Below are positions 1 through 8,159 of a stretch of DNA of 40,288 bases, piece after piece (position 1 is the stretch's first letter; every line of letters starts with the position of its first letter). The stretch is from Mycobacteriaceae bacterium. GTDB lineage: Bacteria > Actinomycetota > Actinomycetes > Mycobacteriales > Mycobacteriaceae. The translations under genes were made by a program, and so were the position numbers. The notes beneath the pieces were generated by a model. It was not told where the DNA came from, searched no databases, and saw only the letters and a program-made list of their open reading frames with translations. The DNA is taken from positions 1 to 40,288 of the forward strand of contig JAIEPH010000100.1 in NCBI GenBank assembly GCA_019749805.1, written 5' to 3'.

Positions 1-21
1 TCGTGGTCGAGGCCCTACTCA

Positions 22-71
22 GGTGTCAGCGATGTCCCGAGACATACCGGTGTCAGCGATGTCCCCGAACA
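22..71. repeat. Two-copy 23-bp direct repeat, 27-bp period
   Basis: Two near-identical 23-bp units at 22-44 and 49-71 both begin GGTGTCAGCGATGTCC and differ at only a few positions; a 4-bp spacer separates them. They lie just past the pgi stop, with no intact gene around them. Short tandem copies outside genes often mark the end of an insertion sequence or a recombination scar, but no transposase is visible in the window, and the left flank is cut off, so the origin is open. Confidence 0.6.
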
Positions 72-110
72 GGACAGTTCGCTCGGCGACTGTTGGCGCA
101 CCGAAATCGC

Positions 111-1778
111 TCAGGCCGAGCGACCGCGCTCCGCGCGATAGTGGCGCACCAGCGCGTCGGTCGAGGAGTCGGACTGCTCGGCGGGGGCGTCGTCGGCGGT
201 GATAACCGGCAGCAGCGCCTTGGCCTGCGTCTTGCCCAACTCCACACCCCACTGGTCGAACGAGTCGATGCCCCAGACGACGCCCTCGGTGAAGACCTGG
301 TGCTCGTAGAGGGCGATCAACTGGCCCAGCACCGACGGTGTGAGTTTGGTGGCCAGGATCGACGTGCTGGGCCGGTTGCCCGGCATCACCTTGTGCGGGA
401 CGACGTCCGGGGGAGTCCCTTCCGCGGCAATCTCCTCGGCGGTCTTGCCGAATGCCAGCACCTGCGTCTGGGCGAAGAAGTTGCTCATCAACAGGTCGTG
501 CATGCTGCCCGTGCCGTCGGCGGTCGCCAGGTCGTCGGTCGGCTGCGAAAACCCGAGGAAATCGGCGGGCACCAACCGGGTGCCCTGATGGAGCAGTTGG
601 TAAAAGGCGTGTTGGCCGTTCGTTCCCGGCTCGCCCCAGAAGATCTCGCCCGTACTCGTCGTGACCGGCGAGCCGTCGGCGCGCACCGACTTCCCGTTGG
701 ATTCCATCGTGAGCTGCTGCAGGTAGGCGGCGAACCGCGATAGATCATTCGAATACGGCAGCACCGCAAGGGTTTCCGCGCCGAAGAACTCGTTGTACCA
801 GAGTCCGATCAGTCCGAGCAGCGCCGGCGCGTTGGCCTCCAGCGGCGCCGTACGGAAATGCTCGTCGACGATGTGGAAACCGGAAAGGAACTCCGCGAAC
901 CGCTCTTTGCCGATGACCGCCATCACCGACAATCCGATTGCCGAGTCCACCGAATACCGTCCGCCGACCCAATCCCAGAAGCCGAACATGTTCTCGGTGT
1001 TGATACCGAAGTCGTCGACCAGCGTCTTGTTCGTCGACACCGCCACGAAGTGCTTGGCCACGGCGGCGTCGCCGAGACCTTCAATCAGCCAGCGACGCGC
1101 GGCAGTCGCGTTGGTCAGCGTCTCCAGCGTCGAGAACGTCTTGGAGGCGACGATGAAAAGCGTTGTGGCCGGGTCGAGTCCGTCGAGCTTGGCCACCAGA
1201 TCGGCGGGATCGACGTTGGACACGAAGCGGGCCGAGATACCGGCGTCGGCGTAGTGCCGCAGGCCGAGGGTGACCATCGCAGGACCGAGATCCGAACCTC
1301 CGATGCCGATGTTGACGACGGTCGTGATGCGCTCACCCGTCGCGCCGGTCCACTCACCGCTGCGCAACCGGTCGGTGAAGTCACCCATCTTGTCGAGCAC
1401 CTCATGGACGTCGGCGACGACGTTCTGGCCGTCCACGGACAACTGGGCGCCGCGCGGCAACCGCAGCGCGGTATGCAGCACCGCGCGATCCTCCGAAGTA
1501 TTGATGTGCACGCCCGAGAACATCGCGTCGCGGCGCTGCTCCAGACCCGCCGCGCGGGCCAGATCGACCAGCAGCTCGAGGGTCTCGCGGGTGACCCGGT
1601 GCTTGCTGTAGTCGATGTAGAGATCGCCGACGGTCAGCACCAGTTCGCTTCCACGCGCCGGGTCGTTGTCGAAGAACGTGCGCAGGTGCTCCCTGCCGAT
1701 ATCGTCGTGATGCCGTTGCAGGGCCTGCCATGCGGCAGTGGTGGTGATGTCGGGATTCTGCGGAGTATCGGCGGTCAT
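111..1778 (-). CDS. pgi: Glucose-6-phosphate isomerase
   Basis: Interconverts glucose 6-phosphate and fructose 6-phosphate in the cytosol, at the top of glycolysis and in gluconeogenesis. The 555-residue product has the usual family length (about 550). Visible signatures are the GGRYS segment in FGFWDWVGGRYSVDSAIGLS, the phosphate-binding NIGIGGSDLGP and SKTFSTLET stretches, and the C-terminal WGVELGK motif with the conserved lysine. The frame stays open far upstream into gabD on the other strand, but similarity to the family begins at the ATG at 1778 (MTADTPQNPDITTTAAWQAL), so that start is used. It is divergent from gabD across 48 bp. The ATG sits 7 nt after a TAGTGT -10-like hexamer, so the mRNA may be leaderless. 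Confidence 0.96.
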   Translation of the reverse strand: MTADTPQNPDITTTAAWQALQRHHDDIGREHLRTFFDNDPARGSELVLTVGDLYIDYSKHRVTRETLELLVDLARAAGLEQRRDAMFSGVHINTSEDRAVLHTALRLPRGAQLSVDGQNVVADVHEVLDKMGDFTDRLRSGEWTGATGERITTVVNIGIGGSDLGPAMVTLGLRHYADAGISARFVSNVDPADLVAKLDGLDPATTLFIVASKTFSTLETLTNATAARRWLIEGLGDAAVAKHFVAVSTNKTLVDDFGINTENMFGFWDWVGGRYSVDSAIGLSVMAVIGKERFAEFLSGFHIVDEHFRTAPLEANAPALLGLIGLWYNEFFGAETLAVLPYSNDLSRFAAYLQQLTMESNGKSVRADGSPVTTSTGEIFWGEPGTNGQHAFYQLLHQGTRLVPADFLGFSQPTDDLATADGTGSMHDLLMSNFFAQTQVLAFGKTAEEIAAEGTPPDVVPHKVMPGNRPSTSILATKLTPSVLGQLIALYEHQVFTEGVVWGIDSFDQWGVELGKTQAKALLPVITADDAPAEQSDSSTDALVRHYRAERGRSA

Positions 1779-1791
1779 GTAGCCGACACTA
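1779..1791 (-). promoter_or_regulatory. Candidate leaderless promoter -10 of pgi
   Basis: On the minus strand TAGTGT (1791-1786) fits the mycobacterial TANNNT -10 element. It is followed by 7 nt and then the pgi ATG, which puts transcription start at or next to the start codon. No convincing -35 is visible. Confidence 0.4.
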
Positions 1792-1826
1792 ATGCGGCCA
1801 AATGTCCAGAGGTGTAAGAGAGAGTT

Positions 1827-3275
1827 ATGGATACCGCGAAGCTGCTGTCGTCTGTGCCCACCGGCCTGTGGATCGGGGGCGAGGAGCGCAAGGGCTCCTC
1901 GACGTTCGACGTGCTCGACCCGTCCGACGACAAGGTTCTGATCTCTGTCGCCAACGCGACGCCCGAGGACGCCGTCGCCGCCCTGGACGCCGCGTGCGCC
2001 GTACAGGCCGACTGGGCCGCCGCCCCGCCCCGCGAGCGCGGCGAGATCCTGCGTTCGGTGTTCGAGAAGATCACCGAACGTGCCGAGGACCTGGCCACCT
2101 TGATGACCCTGGAGATGGGCAAGGTGCTGCCCGAGAGCATGGGTGAGGTCAAGTACGGCTCGGAGTTCTTCCGCTGGTTCGCCGAGGAAGCGGTGCGCAT
2201 CGCGGGTCGCTACCAGACCAGTCCGGCCGCAACTGGACGGATCCTCGTCACCAAGCAGCCGGTCGGGCCGTGCTACGCGATCACGCCGTGGAACTTCCCG
2301 CTGGCCATGGGGACTCGCAAGATCGGCCCGGCGTTCGCGGCCGGCTGCACGATGATCGTCAAGCCCGCCCAGGAGACGCCGCTGACGATGCTGCTGCTGG
2401 CCAAGCTGATGGACGAAGCGGGCCTGCCCAAGGGCGTGCTGTCGGTGCTGCCGACGAGCAGCCCCGGCCCGGTCACCGAGGCCCTGATCAACGACGGCCG
2501 GCTTCGCAAGCTGACCTTCACCGGATCCACCGGCGTCGGGAAGGCGTTGGTGAAGCAGTCGGCCGACAAACTGCTGCGCACCTCGATGGAGCTCGGCGGC
2601 AACGCGCCGTTCATCGTGTTCGACGACGCCGATGTGGACGCCGCCGTCGACGGCGCGATCCTGGCCAAGATGCGCAACGGCGGTGAGGCCTGCACGGCGG
2701 CCAACCGCTTCCACGTCGCGAACTCGGTGCGTGAGGAATTCACCGACAAGCTGGTCAAGCGGATGAGCGAGTTCACGCTCGGTAAGGGCACCGACGAGTC
2801 GTCGACACTGGGCCCGCTGATCAACGCCAAGCAGGTCGCCACCGTCGAGGACCTGGTGTCCGACGCGGTGTCGCGCGGCGCGGCGGTCGCGGTCGGCGGC
2901 GTCGCCCCTGGCGGTCCGGGCAACTTCTACCCGGCGACCGTGCTGGCCGACGTGCCCGCCGACGCCCGCATCCTCAAAGAGGAGGTGTTCGGTCCCGTCG
3001 CGCCGATCACCGGCTTCGACACCGAGGAGGAGGGCATCGCCGCCGCCAACGACACCGAGTACGGGCTGGCCGCCTATGTCTACACGCAGTCACTGGACCG
3101 CGCGCTGCGCGTCGCCGAAGGCATCCAGTCCGGCATGGTGGGCATCAACCGAGGGGTGATCTCCGACCCGGCCGCACCGTTCGGCGGGGTCAAGGAATCC
3201 GGTTTCGGCCGGGAGGGCGGCTCTGAGGGCATCGACGAATACCTCGACGTGAAGTACATCGCGCTGACGAAGTAA
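1827..3275 (+). CDS. gabD: NAD(P)-dependent succinate-semialdehyde dehydrogenase (aldehyde dehydrogenase family)
   Basis: Oxidises succinate semialdehyde to succinate, the last step of the GABA shunt. The 482-residue length equals that of E. coli GabD, and the sequence is GabD-like throughout. Motifs in order: TPWNFP with Asn156, the cofactor loop FTGSTGVGK (231-239), MELGGNAPFIVFDDAD with general base Glu255, the nucleophile Cys289 in NGGEACTAANR, and EEVFGP. No signal peptide or membrane segment is present, so it is cytosolic. It is divergent from pgi, with an ATG at 1827, and a hairpin terminator begins 13 bp after the stop. Substrate specificity within aldehyde dehydrogenases is inferred from family resemblance; a broader semialdehyde substrate range is possible. 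Confidence 0.85.
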   Translation: MDTAKLLSSVPTGLWIGGEERKGSSTFDVLDPSDDKVLISVANATPEDAVAALDAACAVQADWAAAPPRERGEILRSVFEKITERAEDLATLMTLEMGKVLPESMGEVKYGSEFFRWFAEEAVRIAGRYQTSPAATGRILVTKQPVGPCYAITPWNFPLAMGTRKIGPAFAAGCTMIVKPAQETPLTMLLLAKLMDEAGLPKGVLSVLPTSSPGPVTEALINDGRLRKLTFTGSTGVGKALVKQSADKLLRTSMELGGNAPFIVFDDADVDAAVDGAILAKMRNGGEACTAANRFHVANSVREEFTDKLVKRMSEFTLGKGTDESSTLGPLINAKQVATVEDLVSDAVSRGAAVAVGGVAPGGPGNFYPATVLADVPADARILKEEVFGPVAPITGFDTEEEGIAAANDTEYGLAAYVYTQSLDRALRVAEGIQSGMVGINRGVISDPAAPFGGVKESGFGREGGSEGIDEYLDVKYIALTK

Positions 3276-3288
3276 CACCGGGGACGCA

Positions 3289-3322
3289 AAAGGTCCCGCC
3301 GCGACGGCGTGTCGGGATCTTT
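3289..3322 (+). terminator. Hairpin terminator after gabD
   Basis: AAAGGTCCCG (3289-3298) pairs with CGGGATCTTT (3313-3322) in a 10-bp stem with one G-U pair; the 14-nt loop can form an inner CCG/CGG stem. The 3' arm ends in TCTTT, giving an A-rich/U-rich base as in intrinsic terminators. Its position also argues against the GTG at 3309, inside the hairpin, as the start of the next gene. Confidence 0.6.
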
Positions 3323-3353
3323 CGCGTCTGCTCGCGCGGGAAAGATTTCCGCA

Positions 3354-5291
3354 GTGCGCACCGCAGAGAGCCGTGGGGGAATTCCCGCGTTGGACGGCGT
3401 CCGCGCGGTGGCGGTCGCGCTGGTCCTGGCCGACCACGGCGGTATCCCGGGCCTGTCGGGCGGCTTCCTCGGCGTCGACGTGTTCTTCGTGCTCAGCGGA
3501 TTCCTGATCACATCGCTGCTGCTCGACGAGCACCGGCGAACGGCGCAGATTCGGCTCGGCGACTTCTGGATTCGGCGCGCCCGCCGACTGCTGCCCGCGC
3601 TGCTGGTGATGGTGCTCGCCGTGGTGGCGGCCCGCGATCTGTTCTCGCCCGAATCCACGGCGTCGCTGCGCGAGGATGCCGTCGCCTCGTTCTTCTGGAT
3701 CTCCAACTGGGCATTCGTCGCCCAGCGCGCCGACTACTTCTCACAGGGCGCGCCGCCGTCGCCGCTGCAGCACACGTGGTCGCTCGGGGTGGAGGAGCAG
3801 TACTACCTGCTATGGCCGCTGCTGCTCATCGCCGTCGCGGCGCTGTTCTGGTCCCGGCTACGACTGGCCGTCTTCGTGCTGTCCACCGCCGGCGTCATCG
3901 CCTCGGCGGCCGCGGCGATCGTGCTCACCAGCGACTCGACGCTGAACCGCATCTACTTCGGCACCGACAGCCGCGCACAGGCGTTGTTGGTCGGTTCCGC
4001 GGCGGCCGCACTGCTGGTGCGGGACTGGTCGGTGCTCAACGACGGCGGAACGCTGATCCGGACGCGGTGGGGCCACATCGTCGCGCGCATCCTGCCGTTC
4101 ATGGGCCTGGCTGTGCTCGGCGCGGCGGCACACTATGCGACCGGCAGCGTCAGCGACTTCCGCAGCGGCCTGCTGATTGTGGTGGCGATCGCGGCCGTCC
4201 TCGTCGTCGCACCGGTGGCACTGGAGCAGGAGGGACCCGTCGCGCGCGTCCTGGCGTGGCGGCCGCTGGTGTGGCTCGGCGCGATCTCCTACGGCGTGTA
4301 CCTGTGGCACTGGCCGATCTTTCTGGCGCTCAACGGTGAACGTACGGGGCTGTCTGGCTGGCCGCTGTTCGTCGTGCGCTGCGCGATCACGGTGGGCCTG
4401 GCCGCGGCGTCGTGGTGGCTGCTGGAGCAGCCGATCCGTCGCTGGCGGCCTATGCACGTGCCGCTGCTGCCGTTGGCGGGTGCGACGGCCGCGACCGCCG
4501 CGGTGGTGACGATGACGGTGCTACCCGTCGGCGTAAAAGTCGAGCAGCCGCCGCTGGGCCCGGCGATCGACTCCGCCGCGCTTGCACTCGTCGGGCCCGA
4601 GGTGCCCGTCGAGGTCCGCAAACCGACCGCGCACGAGCCCGGCACCCGCACCGTCGCGGTGTTCGGCGACTCGATCGCGTGGACGATGATGCGGTATCTG
4701 CCGCCTACACCAGGGCTGGCGTTCACCAATTACACGACGATCGGGTGCGGTGTCGCCCGCGGCGGCCCCTACCGGTACGTCGGACAGACGCTGAACCAGA
4801 AACCCGAGTGCGACACCTGGCCCAGCCGGTGGTCGCAGCGCATCAACCACGACCGGCCCGATGTGGTGCTGCTGATGGTCGGCCGCTGGGAGGTGGTCGA
4901 CCGGATGAACGAAGGCGTCTGGACCAACATCGGTGAGGACGGTTACGAGGACTATCTGCGTGGCGAACTCGACCGCGCGCTCGACATTCTCGGCTCCACC
5001 GGCGCGCAGATCGTGGTTACCACCGAGCCCTACAACCGGCGCGCCGAAAAGCCGGACGGCAGCTTGTATCCCGAAGACGATCCCGATCGCGTCGACCAGT
5101 GGAATGAACTACTGCGCAGCGTCGTGAAAGCGCGCCCGAACGTCGAGTTGCTCGACCTGAACCGCAAGCTCGGGCCCAACGGGGTCTACACCAACTGGGT
5201 CAACGGCATCCGTGTGCGCAGCGACGGTGTGCACCCGACACCGGAAGCGGTGAAGTGGTTGACGCCGTGGCTGACCGACGCGCTGCGCTAG
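3354..5291 (+). CDS. Membrane acyltransferase, acyltransferase-3 plus SGNH domains (OafA/Rv0111-like)
   Basis: Predicted to transfer acyl groups, such as acetyl or succinyl, to an extracytoplasmic glycan or glycolipid. With the GTG at 3354 the product has 645 residues. Residues about 10-370 are an Acyl_transf_3 domain with roughly ten membrane helices, opening with ALDGVRAVAVALVLADHG and carrying SLGVEEQYYLLWPLL. After a linker, a C-terminal SGNH hydrolase-like domain shows VAVFGDSIAW (near residue 435) and DGVHPTPEA (near 624), which supply the Ser and Asp-His of the catalytic set. A longer GTG start at 3309 lies inside the terminator of gabD; 3354 has GGAAAG about 10 nt upstream, so it is preferred. 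The two-domain layout matches peptidoglycan and lipopolysaccharide O-acetyltransferases. The acceptor is unknown. Confidence 0.85.
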   Translation: MRTAESRGGIPALDGVRAVAVALVLADHGGIPGLSGGFLGVDVFFVLSGFLITSLLLDEHRRTAQIRLGDFWIRRARRLLPALLVMVLAVVAARDLFSPESTASLREDAVASFFWISNWAFVAQRADYFSQGAPPSPLQHTWSLGVEEQYYLLWPLLLIAVAALFWSRLRLAVFVLSTAGVIASAAAAIVLTSDSTLNRIYFGTDSRAQALLVGSAAAALLVRDWSVLNDGGTLIRTRWGHIVARILPFMGLAVLGAAAHYATGSVSDFRSGLLIVVAIAAVLVVAPVALEQEGPVARVLAWRPLVWLGAISYGVYLWHWPIFLALNGERTGLSGWPLFVVRCAITVGLAAASWWLLEQPIRRWRPMHVPLLPLAGATAATAAVVTMTVLPVGVKVEQPPLGPAIDSAALALVGPEVPVEVRKPTAHEPGTRTVAVFGDSIAWTMMRYLPPTPGLAFTNYTTIGCGVARGGPYRYVGQTLNQKPECDTWPSRWSQRINHDRPDVVLLMVGRWEVVDRMNEGVWTNIGEDGYEDYLRGELDRALDILGSTGAQIVVTTEPYNRRAEKPDGSLYPEDDPDRVDQWNELLRSVVKARPNVELLDLNRKLGPNGVYTNWVNGIRVRSDGVHPTPEAVKWLTPWLTDALR

Positions 5292-5343
5292 TGAATCGGG
5301 CGCGGAAACCGACCGTCACGGTGCCTGGGCGCGCCGAATTCGC

Positions 5344-5616
5344 CTAGTGACCGAGGCGGCCGCGGCCCAGCCGCAGCAGCAGCATGGCCAGGTCCTTGCC
5401 GTCGGGTCCGAGTTCGCTGTAGCGCTCGATGACCTTCATCTCACGGCTGTGCACCAGACGGGTGCCGCCGGACGCCATCCGGGCCTGGCCGATGAGCTTG
5501 GACACCTCGGTGCGGCGTTTCACGGCTTCCAGGATCGTCGCGTCCAACTTGTCGATTTCCTGGCGCAGGTCGTCTATGTCTGGCAACTGTTCGGCTTCGA
5601 TCGGCTGAATTGTCAT
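5344..5616 (-). CDS. aroQ: Chorismate mutase, intracellular AroQ type (Rv0948c-like)
   Basis: Rearranges chorismate to prephenate, the branch point toward phenylalanine and tyrosine. The 90-residue all-helical protein matches the short form of the M. tuberculosis intracellular enzyme, which is weak alone and is activated by complex formation with DAHP synthase. Features include the helix LRQEIDKLDATILEAVKRR, the arginine-rich GTRLVHSREMKVIERYSEL and the C-terminal RLGRGRLGH tail used for partner contact. The ATG at 5616 is chosen because GGAGAA lies 7 nt upstream; an extension to 5679 lacks such support. It faces the acyltransferase tail to tail. The upstream leader holds a 17-codon ORF rich in Phe and Tyr codons and strong hairpins, suggesting amino-acid-responsive attenuation. 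Confidence 0.93.
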   Translation of the reverse strand: MTIQPIEAEQLPDIDDLRQEIDKLDATILEAVKRRTEVSKLIGQARMASGGTRLVHSREMKVIERYSELGPDGKDLAMLLLRLGRGRLGH

Positions 5617-5640
5617 GGGAGTGTTCTCCGCTCTCTCGTT

Positions 5641-5757
5641 GTGTGGGGACTGATCCGTCCGGTTTCGGGCCCCACACAAGAGACGAGCCCCGGATCCGGA
5701 AGCGGACCGCGGGGCTCTGGGAAGCAGCTAAACCACGGGCACCTCTGGGCGGTACCC
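5641..5757 (-). promoter_or_regulatory. Candidate attenuator in the chorismate mutase leader
   Basis: Read on the minus strand, three alternative stems can be drawn. Stem 1:2 pairs GGGTACC (5757-5751, over Gly and Tyr codons of the leader ORF) with GGTGCCC (5743-5737), 7 pairs with one G-U. Stem 2:3 pairs CCGTGG (5738-5733) with CCGCGG (5712-5707). Stem 3:4 is a 14-bp hairpin, 5717-5685, arms GAGCCCCG and CGGGGCTC, CTTC loop, followed by GTCTCTTGT. Stem 2:3 excludes both others. A further perfect 8-bp inverted repeat (5677-5670 with 5648-5641) lies before the ribosome binding site. The layout fits ribosome-mediated attenuation, although the run after the hairpin is only moderately U-rich. Confidence 0.5.
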
Positions 5758-5781
5758 GTAGAAAAATCGTCCTTGCTGCAT
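5728..5781 (-). CDS. Putative Phe/Tyr-rich leader peptide upstream of chorismate mutase
   Basis: A 17-codon ORF, ATG at 5781 and TAG at 5730-5728, encodes MQQGRFFYGYRPEVPVV. Four of its five central codons after Arg5 specify Phe, Phe, Tyr and Tyr, the end products of the pathway served by the downstream chorismate mutase, whose start lies 111 nt further on. Control of Phe operons in enterobacteria uses the same device. No clear Shine-Dalgarno sequence precedes it; CATACG lies 5 nt before the ATG and could be a weak -10 for a leaderless message. The peptide itself would have no catalytic role. Translation is unproven, and the ORF is short enough to arise by chance, but the codon content and position are hard to ignore. 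Confidence 0.5.
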   Translation of the reverse strand: MQQGRFFYGYRPEVPVV

Positions 5782-5858
5782 GAGCACGTATGGAGTGTGC
5801 CATCTAGGGCCGCGCCGACGCAAAGATGTCGCTGGACAGCGGTAAGTTCGGGGGTGAT

Positions 5859-8159
5859 ATGCCTCCATCTTCTATCGCCACCGAGGCCGACGAGCTCCTC
5901 GACGGCCTCAACCCGCAGCAGCGCCAGGCCGTCGAGCATGAGGGCTCGCCACTGCTGATCGTCGCGGGTGCGGGGTCCGGTAAGACCGCCGTGCTGACTC
6001 GCCGCATCGCCTACCTGCTCGCCGCCCGAGAGGTCGGTGTCGGCCAGGTGCTGGCCATCACGTTCACCAACAAGGCGGCCGCCGAGATGCGCGAGCGGGT
6101 GGTCAACCTGATCGGACCGCGGGCCCGCAACATGTGGGTGTCGACGTTCCACTCGACGTGTGTGCGAATCCTGCGTAATCAGGCATCGCTGCTGCCCGGG
6201 CTCAACTCGAACTTCTCGATCTACGACGCCGACGACTCGCGCCGGTTGCTGATGATGATCGGCAAGGACATGGGGCTGGACACCAAGCGGTACTCGCCGC
6301 GGCTGCTGTCCAACGGCATCTCCAACCACAAGAACGAGCTGATCGGCCCCGAGCAGGCGGCGGCGGAGGCGTCGGAGGCCGGCGAGGAGTTGCCGCGCAT
6401 CATCGCCGAGGTCTTTGGCGAGTACCAGCGGCGCCTGCGCGCGGCCAACGCACTGGACTTCGACGACCTCATCGGTGAGACAGTCGCTGTGCTGCAAGCC
6501 TTTCCGCAGATCGCGCAGTACTACCGGCGGCGGTTCCGACACATCCTGGTCGACGAGTACCAGGACACCAACCATGCGCAGTACGTGCTGGTGCGTGAGC
6601 TCGTGGGCCGCGAAACCGAAGACGGGGTGGCGCCGGCCGAGCTGTGTGTGGTCGGCGACGCCGACCAGTCGATCTACGCCTTCCGCGGTGCGACCATCCG
6701 CAACATCGAGGACTTCGAGCGCGACTTCCCCAACGCCACAACGATTCTGCTGGAGCAGAACTACCGCTCGACGCAGAACATCCTGTCTGCGGCCAACTCA
6801 GTGATCTCGCGCAACGCCGGCCGCCGCGAGAAGCGGCTGTGGACCGACTCCGGCGAGGGTGAGCTCATCGTCGGCTACGTCGCCGACAACGAGCACGACG
6901 AGGCGCGATTCGTCGCCGGGGAGATCGACGCGCTGGCCGATCGCGGCGATATCACCTATAACGATGTCGCGGTGTTCTATCGCACCAACAACTCCTCGCG
7001 TGCCCTGGAAGAGGTGTTCATCCGGGCCGGCATTCCCTACAAAGTCGTTGGCGGCGTTCGCTTTTACGAGCGCAGGGAGATCCGCGACATTGTCGCCTAC
7101 CTGCGCGTGCTGGACAATCCAGGCGACTCGGTGAGCATGCGGCGCATCCTGAACACCCCGCGGCGCGGCATCGGCGATCGCGCAGAGGCATGCGTGGCGG
7201 TGTATGCCGAGAGCACCGGAACCAACTTCAACGATGCGCTGCAGGCGGCCGCCGAGGGCAAGGTGCCGATGCTGAACACCCGCGCGGAGAAGTGCATTGC
7301 GAGCTTCGTCGAGATGCTCGACGAACTGCGCGGGCGTCTCGACGGTGAACTGGGCGAACTCGTCGAAGCGGTGCTCGATCGCACCGGCTATCGCACCGAG
7401 CTCGAGAATTCGAGCGACCCGCAGGACCTCGCACGCCTCGACAACCTCAACGAATTGGTCAGCGTCGCACACGAATTCAGCATCGACCTGGCGAATGTGG
7501 AGGCGCTGGGCGAGCCCGAGGACGAGGACATCCCCGACACCGGGGTGCTCGCCAAGTTCCTGGAGCGGGTGTCGCTGGTCGCCGATGCCGACGAGCTGCC
7601 GGAGCATGGCGCGGGTGTGGTGACGATGATGACGTTGCACACCGCCAAGGGGCTCGAGTTTCCAGTCGTGTTCGTGACGGGCTGGGAGGACGGCATGTTC
7701 CCGCACATGCGGGCGCTCGGCGATCCGACGGAGCTGTCCGAGGAGCGACGCCTGGCTTACGTCGGCATCACCCGTGCCCGACAGCGGCTCTACGTCAGCC
7801 GCGCCAAGATCCGCTCGTCGTGGGGCCAGCCGATGCTCAACCCGGAATCGCGCTTCCTCAAAGAGATCCCGCAGCATCTGATCGACTGGCGGCGTACCGA
7901 CCCCGGCCCGTCAATGCCCGCACCGGTGAGTGGGGCGGGCAGGTTCGGGACACCTCGCCCTTCGCCCACACGTTCCGGCGCAGGCAAGCGGCCGCTGCTC
8001 GTGCTCGAGCCCGGCGATCGGGTCAACCACGACAAGTACGGCCTCGGTCGCGTGGAGGAAGTGTCCGGTGTCGGCGAATCGGCGATGTCGCTCATCGACT
8101 TCGGCAGCTCGGGTCGGGTCAAGCTGATGCACAACCACGCCCCGGTATCGAAGCTCTAA
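5859..8159 (+). CDS. pcrA: ATP-dependent DNA helicase UvrD1/PcrA
   Basis: Superfamily 1A 3'-5' helicase acting in nucleotide excision repair and in clearing recombination intermediates; the mycobacterial homologue works with Ku. All motifs are present: Q-motif LNPQQRQAV, Walker A GAGSGKT, motif II VDEYQDTN, motif III GDADQSIYAFRGA, motif IV QNYRST, motif V TLHTAKGLEFPVVF and motif VI EERRLAYVGITRAR. The C-terminal tail, HDKYGLGRVEEVSGVGESAM onward, is the Tudor-like domain that binds RNA polymerase in PcrA. Length is 766 residues from the ATG at 5859, preceded by GGGGGTGAT; an ATG at 5826 would add 11 residues and cannot be excluded. The stop overlaps the convergent membrane-protein gene by 4 bp. 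Confidence 0.95.
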   Translation: MPPSSIATEADELLDGLNPQQRQAVEHEGSPLLIVAGAGSGKTAVLTRRIAYLLAAREVGVGQVLAITFTNKAAAEMRERVVNLIGPRARNMWVSTFHSTCVRILRNQASLLPGLNSNFSIYDADDSRRLLMMIGKDMGLDTKRYSPRLLSNGISNHKNELIGPEQAAAEASEAGEELPRIIAEVFGEYQRRLRAANALDFDDLIGETVAVLQAFPQIAQYYRRRFRHILVDEYQDTNHAQYVLVRELVGRETEDGVAPAELCVVGDADQSIYAFRGATIRNIEDFERDFPNATTILLEQNYRSTQNILSAANSVISRNAGRREKRLWTDSGEGELIVGYVADNEHDEARFVAGEIDALADRGDITYNDVAVFYRTNNSSRALEEVFIRAGIPYKVVGGVRFYERREIRDIVAYLRVLDNPGDSVSMRRILNTPRRGIGDRAEACVAVYAESTGTNFNDALQAAAEGKVPMLNTRAEKCIASFVEMLDELRGRLDGELGELVEAVLDRTGYRTELENSSDPQDLARLDNLNELVSVAHEFSIDLANVEALGEPEDEDIPDTGVLAKFLERVSLVADADELPEHGAGVVTMMTLHTAKGLEFPVVFVTGWEDGMFPHMRALGDPTELSEERRLAYVGITRARQRLYVSRAKIRSSWGQPMLNPESRFLKEIPQHLIDWRRTDPGPSMPAPVSGAGRFGTPRPSPTRSGAGKRPLLVLEPGDRVNHDKYGLGRVEEVSGVGESAMSLIDFGSSGRVKLMHNHAPVSKL

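Noticed and set aside
111..2714. An 867-codon minus-strand frame that would extend pgi into gabD
   Set aside because: The extra 312 residues are antisense to gabD, show no family resemblance, and Pgi similarity starts at the ATG at 1778.
3309..3353. GTG at 3309 as start of the acyltransferase
   Set aside because: The codon lies inside the terminator hairpin of gabD; the GTG at 3354 has a better ribosome binding site.
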